Positions 10,601-13,980 of a stretch of DNA of 13,980 bases are shown piece after piece; the first letter of the stretch is position 1, and every line of letters starts with the position of its first letter. This DNA comes from Thalassiosira profunda (taxonomy: Eukaryota > Bacillariophyta > Thalassiosirophyceae > Thalassiosirales > Thalassiosiraceae): assembly GCA_036939355.1 (NCBI GenBank), contig JALLAP010000526.1, forward strand, positions 1 through 13,980. The letters are read 5' to 3'. The notes beneath the pieces were generated by a model, which had not been told where the DNA came from, ran no database searches, and saw nothing but the letters and a program-made list of their open reading frames with translations. Made by a program: the position numbers and the translations under genes.

Positions 10601-12498
10601 GGAGTCATCACGTCCCTGCTGCGCACGACCGATGATTTCGCAACGGCCAGTCGCAAGGACGAGAACGGCGAGCTGCCTCTTCATTTGTTGCTTCGATGTG
10701 GCGCAGAGGTGGATGTGGTTGCGGTGAAGACTCTATTGACATGCCATTTGAAGGCCATTGGCACGAGGGATCAGTCTGGTGACATCCCCCTTCACACTGC
10801 CTTGAAGAACAAGTGCAAGCCCGCTGTCATCGAGGCGTTGCTTTCCCACTTCCCTGGCTCAAGTGTGGTGATGGATGGAGATGGCCACAGTCCTCTCCAT
10901 TTGGCCCTGACCCACGAGGCGGAGGATGAGACGAGTGTCTCGTTGATCAAGTACGCGCCGCAGGTGAGTTGTTGCTAGTTCTTTCCTGCTACTTTTGTCG
11001 TTGATAGCTGGCTCATGTTCTCCCTTCTCGCCCTGTTGTTCACCTCTAGATGGTCACCCTTAAGGACGATCGTACAGGCAAGCTGCCAATTCAAATCGCG
11101 ACAGATAACGAGCTCTCGCTCTTCATCGTCTACAGATTGGTCAAGCAGGACATGCCCATCGACCTGAAGGAGAGGGTGCAGGTCCGGCTCATCCCCCACT
11201 TCTACTCGTGGAATCACATCATGCTCAATGTTGGCGACAGATACTATCAGGTCGTGAGCAAGATCCTCCAGCAGTGCACGCAGCCACAGGTGCTAGCGCT
11301 TGCGCACGTGGAAGATGCGGAAGGGAAGGTCACACTTGCGTCTGCCACGCCCATCTGCCGCCACGAGATTCGTGTCATGCTTCGACTCTTCAATACTCTG
11401 GAGCTCGTCAAGCAGCGTCCCGCCTTCACCAACGGCGCCAGTGATACTGAGATCTTCTACGCCTTGCGCTACGAGCCCCCGCCCGAGCAGAGCGATCTCT
11501 TCACCACTGATTACGAGATGAAGGAGGAGGGCAAGGATTACACCGAGGATTGGGACGACGATCTCTCGCAGGTGTCCGATACTTCCAGGGGTAGGGCCAT
11601 CGACTACGAGGAGGCCAACTTGAGCGTCGCAGAGAAGCTGAAGGTGATTCGTGAGGAGAAGGGCGAGCATGTGGTTGCCAAGATCACCCCCCGGTCCGAC
11701 ATTGTGGAGCGCGAGTTGAAGGTGCGAAAGGACTTTAACCTGTCCAGGCACTACGTGCCCTCGGTGATCAGCGTGCACCACACGGTCCACCACAGCGCGT
11801 ACCAAAGCGCCAGTGCCGAGGCTGCCTACTGCATCACCATGGAGGGCGCCGATGCCACGGTCGAGCACGCCATGCTGGATTACAGGAGGGCCGGGAAAGC
11901 CTACCCTGCGGCTGAGCTGAAGCGCATCGGGGCTTCGCTTCTCCACCTGCACGAGAACGGGCTGGTGCACACCGACTTTGGCCCTCACAGTGTGGGCAAG
12001 TTTGGACCGCTCTTCAAGCTCTTGGGCGTTGGTGGCTGCGTCCGCATTGGAGACGAGACCGATCCCAAGCATGGAATCTACCACTCTCCGGAGGCGATCT
12101 CCATCGAGACTTTGGAGGTGGATGGCAAGGAGCGAAAGACGGCCAAGGTGATTCCCGTCGAGGCGAGCGCCGCCATCGATCTTTGGGCATTTGGTCACAT
12201 GGTGTACGAGTCGTTGACGGGCGCCCCTCTGTCCGCGTACTCTCATCGCGGGCAGCGCGTGAAATCGTCTAACCTCGCCAAGATTGCGAATTGGAACGAC
12301 CACTCTCTGATGCGGGCCCTGCGGTTCGTCGATGGCGAGGACACTTTGGCGAAGAACGTCATCATCAAGTTCTTCAACCCCGATCCCGCGGAGCGGTTCC
12401 AGACCCTCCGCGATGCTCTTGCGGACCCGTACTTCACCACGGACGTTGGAGACCGGAAGATTAAGAAGGATAAGTCGAGGAAGATGATGTCGCCGTGA
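4639..12498 (+). CDS. Unconventional myosin with IQ motifs, ankyrin repeats and C-terminal pseudokinase (four exons, about 2394 residues)
   Basis: The exons are 4639-5595, 6026-8039, 8125-10963 and 11050-12498, all joined in phase 0. Removing one 72-bp duplicate plus its N (6053-6125) and the lone N at 9491 gives 319+647+946+482 residues with no stop. The product is predicted to be an actin-based ATPase motor. Residues 1-276 are an extension with an SH3-like start (VWLRSDKSEWGWLP), a charged helix and an Ala/Pro stretch. The motor spans about 277-1170: P-loop GESGAGKT 467-474, switch I NDNSSRFGK 553-561, switch II DIFGFE 808-813, actin-binding PHYVRCLKPND, and converter KVFLRREAFE near 1151. 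Asp727 sits at the TEDS-rule site, 16 residues before EALIK. About seven IQ-like motifs lie at 1175-1350, a Pro/Lys linker at about 1422-1560, three more IQ motifs at about 1565-1635, about eight ankyrin repeats at 1640-1945, and a kinase-like fold at about 2110-2380. The start context is CAACC-ATG-G. The class is not assignable by eye. Confidence 0.92.
5596..6025 (+). other. Myosin intron 1 (430 bp)
   Basis: Donor TTCAAG/GTGAG and acceptor TTTACAG/GGT. Splicing joins ...LLAINPFK to GMEGVYGRGLMDLYR, the expected continuity of a myosin motor just after the 'AVNPYK' motif. If retained, translation stops at 5752-5754. It is five times longer than the other two myosin introns and I see no gene inside it. 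Confidence 0.9.
6053..6197. repeat. Exact 72-bp direct duplication flanking a single N (assembly join)
   Basis: Bases 6053-6124 and 6126-6197 are identical and separated only by an N at 6125. As written the 73-base offset breaks the myosin frame; deleting one copy plus the N restores a continuous reading through GGGDDSPKKKD. This is what results when two contigs with a 72-base overlap are scaffolded with a minimal gap instead of being merged. Confidence 0.92.
8040..8124 (+). other. Myosin intron 2 (85 bp)
   Basis: Donor CAGATCAAG/GTGAG and acceptor GTGACAG/AAATAC. Splicing joins LLSQIK to KYVRSEGAKIAMKSLGKQF, giving a normal loop-2 region immediately before the actin-binding helix. The frame without splicing diverges from any myosin sequence and stops soon after. 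Confidence 0.93.
9491..9491. other. Single N at a probable contig junction in the myosin coding sequence
   Basis: Reading with the N counted as a base shifts the frame and ends at a stop about 25 codons later. If the N is dropped (zero-length gap) the frame runs FESSSKPAPPPESARPAPQ and on into the Lys-rich linker and second IQ cluster. A missing multiple of three bases would also fit. Confidence 0.8.
10964..11049 (+). other. Myosin intron 3 (86 bp)
   Basis: Donor CCGCAG/GTGAG and acceptor CACCTCTAG/ATGGTC. It interrupts the ankyrin array; splicing joins KYAPQ to MVTLKDDRTGKLPIQIA, completing the next repeat in phase. Confidence 0.92.
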
Positions 12499-12662
12499 AG
12501 AACGGCAAATGGGGGAAACAAATAATGGGGAAGGGGATAGGGGGAAATACACATGATCATTGATTGTTTGGAACACAGAAGAGATTAAGTTAAGTGAACG
12601 TGCTTGAAAGAGAACAATCAGGTGCTTATCCGTAGATAGCATTTCGAAGAGACATCTCGACT
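12499..12662. other. Myosin 3' untranslated and intergenic sequence
   Basis: A more AT-rich stretch directly after the myosin stop, suited to 3' UTR and transcript termination. I see no coding potential in it. Confidence 0.5.
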
Positions 12663-12737
12663 CTTCTTCTTTCCACTGGAGCCCGCACCGCCCAACCTCG
12701 CCCTGTGCAAAGCTTGGCCTTCTCCGCAGCCCGCTTC
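12663..12737 (-). pseudogene. Degenerate relic resembling the 3' coding end of MRD1
   Basis: On the plus strand this stretch aligns with 305-382, the C-terminal codons of MRD1, at roughly 80 percent identity by eye. Exact blocks include CTTCTTCTTTCC, CACCGCCCA, CTGTGC and CTTGGCCTTCTC. Read on the minus strand, one frame gives AAEKAK (MRD1: AAREKAK) and, after a net 4-base deletion, another gives ARLGGAGSSGKKK (MRD1: AGLGGVGAGGKKK). The frameshift and the absence of any RRM upstream argue for a broken fragment, not a gene. Convergence of low-complexity sequence is a weaker alternative. Confidence 0.6.
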
Positions 12738-12783
12738 CCTCTCTCTTTTCCCTTCCTCTCTCTTCTCCTTCTCTCTCTCTCTC
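12734..12783 (+). promoter_or_regulatory. 50-base uninterrupted pyrimidine tract upstream of Ubl-eL41
   Basis: Every base from 12734 to 12783 is C or T on the plus strand, and the C/T-rich character continues to about 12845. It lies in the likely promoter or leader region of the ribosomal-protein fusion gene. Pyrimidine-rich starts are typical of ribosomal protein genes in several eukaryotes; use of this tract here is an inference. Confidence 0.5.
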
Positions 12784-12913
12784 GCTCTCACCCCCTCTCT
12801 CTTCTCCTTCTCCTGCTCTCGCGCCTGTCCGTCTCCGCTCCACCCAAACAGGTTATCAGCCCATCAGCTGGTTGTGCTCCTCTCGCTCACTTGCTGTCTG
12901 CTCGCCTCGAACG

Positions 12914-13140
12914 GTAAGGAACCATGGCGCTCCCCTCCGGCGCGGCGGCCTCCGTGGCCGCCAATATTATTTGCCCTTGAGATCGGCGGTAGGGCGGTGA
13001 CCGCCGCCCAGGCGTCGGCGGCTGTTGTGGCCCCGGCGGGCGGCTGCATCGCCGAGGCTGATTTGTTCGTCCGTGCACCTCGATGTGTCACCCCCACCCC
13101 TCTCTCTCACCCGCGCTGCCCTCCCTTGTCCCTTCTCCAG
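12914..13140 (+). other. Predicted 5'-UTR intron of Ubl-eL41 (227 bp)
   Basis: Donor GAACG/GTAAGG and acceptor CCCTTGTCCCTTCTCCAG/GTTTTG with a long pyrimidine tract. Splicing would leave a 37-base leader segment before the ATG at 13178. It would also remove an upstream ATG at 12924 that opens an 18-codon frame ending at 12980. First introns in the 5' UTR are common in ribosomal protein genes. Confidence 0.65.
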
Positions 13141-13177
13141 GTTTTGAGCAACCAAGTCCCCACAAGCAACCAACAAT

Positions 13178-13480
13178 ATGCAAATCATCGTCACCGCACC
13201 CACGGGCGCCTCGACGGCCTACGCCGTCGAGGAGAGCACCACCGTCACTGACCTCAAGGCCATGATCGAGAACGAGGAGTTCATCCCCAGCCAGCTCGTG
13301 CGCCTCGTCAACGGCGACGCCGAGCTCGTCGAGGGCACCCTCGCCGGGAACGGCGTGGAGGAGGACGAGGAGCTCTCCCTCCTGCTCGAGGTCCCCGGGG
13401 GCATGCGCAAGAAGTGGAAGAAGAAGCGCATGCGCCGCCTTCGTCGCAAGCGCCGCAAGATGCGCCAGCGTGCCCGCTAA
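13178..13480 (+). CDS. RPL41: Ubiquitin-like domain fused to ribosomal protein eL41
   Basis: The protein has 100 residues in two parts. Residues 1-75 form a ubiquitin-like fold: it starts MQIIVTAPTG (ubiquitin: MQIFVKTLTG), keeps the VTDLKAMI helix, the FIPSQLVRLVNG segment and the LSLLLE final strand, and ends in PGG. Residues 76-100 are eL41, the smallest large-subunit ribosomal protein, at the standard 25 residues with the near-invariant KKRMRRLRRKRRKMRQ core; eL41 bridges the two ribosomal subunits. Cleavage after Gly75 would release eL41 with its native Met first residue, the logic of eS31, eL40 and eS30 fusions. The Ubl has one lysine, K27; the positions of K6, K11, K29, K33, K48 and K63 are substituted. 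The start has an AACAAT-ATG context and upstream in-frame extension is not needed. Identity of eL41 is near certain; the Ubl is distinct from ubiquitin and FUBI. Confidence 0.95.
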   Translation: MQIIVTAPTGASTAYAVEESTTVTDLKAMIENEEFIPSQLVRLVNGDAELVEGTLAGNGVEEDEELSLLLEVPGGMRKKWKKKRMRRLRRKRRKMRQRAR

Positions 13481-13837
13481 ACGCGGGGGGGAGGCCTCGG
13501 GTTTGGTTCCTGGAGTGGTGGTCAAGGGTGTGGGGGATGGTTGAGTGACGGGGGATGGTTCCCACAATTTCGAGTGTGTTGGATGTGGACTTGGTGAGCA
13601 GAAGCTTGCGTGTGTAGCATCAGTAATTCACATCTCTAGTTGACTCTCTTATTGTGGCACTCGAAGCTAATCTGTTGATTTCGTGTGGGGGGAGGGGGAT
13701 TGCAGAACCAACGATAGAGAATTAATACTCTCTTTGCCCTCGTTGGGGGCTCTGGGGGGTCTGTGTAGTATCTATCTCGCTACAACCTCCTTTGGGGGGA
13801 AGGAAACGCGCGCTAATGATAATGTTTACCTAGGCAT
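13481..13837. other. Convergent intergenic region (3' UTRs of Ubl-eL41 and the right-edge gene)
   Basis: No coding frame is evident. The stretch contains several G runs and an 11-base direct repeat, GGGGGATGGTT, at 13532-13542 and 13550-13560. It lies between two convergent stop codons and probably carries both 3' UTRs. Confidence 0.5.
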
Positions 13838-13980
13838 CTATGAAGGGGAGACTGGCTCCAGGACGGTTGCCAGTATGCCGTGGTCGCTGGGGAACTTGAG
13901 CGTGGGAAACGCCATTCCTTCAACATACTCCTTGTTCCCGGTATTGTCCTTCCAAGTCTGCGTCGCCTTGAAATCCGCCT
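13838..13980 (-). CDS. C-terminal end of an unidentified gene (partial, runs off the right edge)
   Basis: On the minus strand an open frame enters from the right edge and runs for 46 codons to a TAG at 13838-13840, ending ...KFPSDHGILATVLEPVSPS. Codons end mostly in G or C, and the composition (Trp, Tyr, Phe, Gly, Asp mixed) looks like folded protein, not low-complexity sequence. I do not recognise the family. It is convergent with Ubl-eL41. Confidence 0.55.
   Translation of the reverse strand, partial: ADFKATQTWKDNTGNKEYVEGMAFPTLKFPSDHGILATVLEPVSPS

Noticed and set aside
11293..12843. A 516-codon minus-strand open frame
   Set aside because: Antisense to the pseudokinase exon; its beginning is the translated polypurine complement of the C/T tract. 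Only the short MRD1-like relic inside it is of interest, and that is in other frames.
12874..13251. A plus-strand 125-codon frame overlapping the Ubl-eL41 start
   Set aside because: It runs through the predicted 5'-UTR intron and then out of frame through the Ubl; composition is low complexity.
13532..13560. An 11-base direct repeat in the 3' flank of Ubl-eL41
   Set aside because: Too short and G-rich to be meaningful without comparison; noted only in the intergenic entry.
1..13980. Transfer RNA, rRNA, CRISPR array, transposon or viral sequence
   Set aside because: I found no cloverleaf, no spaced repeats, no terminal inverted repeats and no transposase, reverse transcriptase or viral domains.

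Overview
The window is nuclear DNA from a GC-rich, compact eukaryotic genome. Introns are GT-AG and the coding regions include a multi-RRM pre-rRNA processing factor, a myosin and a ribosomal protein. A myosin tail carrying IQ motifs, 'LPLH'-type ankyrin repeats and a kinase-like domain, combined with short phase-0 introns, is most reminiscent of stramenopiles (diatom or other heterokont alga, or oomycete). That placement is an inference from gene architecture, not a marker-based identification.

Layout, left to right. (1) Positions 2-265 (+): a probable 3' end of an unidentified gene. (2) Positions 284-2986 (-): an intact five-RRM protein matching Mrd1/RBM19, an 18S rRNA maturation factor. 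(3) Positions 2987-3385: a divergent promoter region. (4) Positions 3386-4015 (+): a 209-residue K/R/S/D-rich nuclear-type protein. (5) Positions 4016-4638: intergenic, promoter of the next gene. (6) Positions 4639-12498 (+): one four-exon myosin gene. After correcting two assembly joins (a 72-bp duplicate around the N at 6125, and a spurious N at 9491) it encodes about 2394 residues: long N-terminal extension, motor, two IQ clusters, ankyrin repeats, and a C-terminal kinase-like domain that has lost key catalytic residues. (7) About 12663-12737 (-): a frameshifted relic resembling the MRD1 C-terminal coding end. (8) Positions 12734-13140: pyrimidine-rich promoter and a 5'-UTR intron for (9) positions 13178-13480 (+): a 100-residue ubiquitin-like domain fused directly to ribosomal protein eL41. 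(10) Positions 13838-13980 (-): the C-terminal end of another unidentified gene.

The most remarkable item is the ubiquitin-like-eL41 fusion. Well-known ubiquitin or ubiquitin-like ribosomal fusions involve eS31, eL40 and eS30 (FUBI); I do not know of an established eL41 version. The Ubl retains a single lysine at the position of ubiquitin K27, as FUBI does, and ends in a Pro-Gly-Gly cleavage site just before a perfect-length 25-residue eL41. The second is the myosin-ankyrin-pseudokinase fusion. Two genes (MRD1 and Ubl-eL41) belong to ribosome production; the others share no evident pathway with them.
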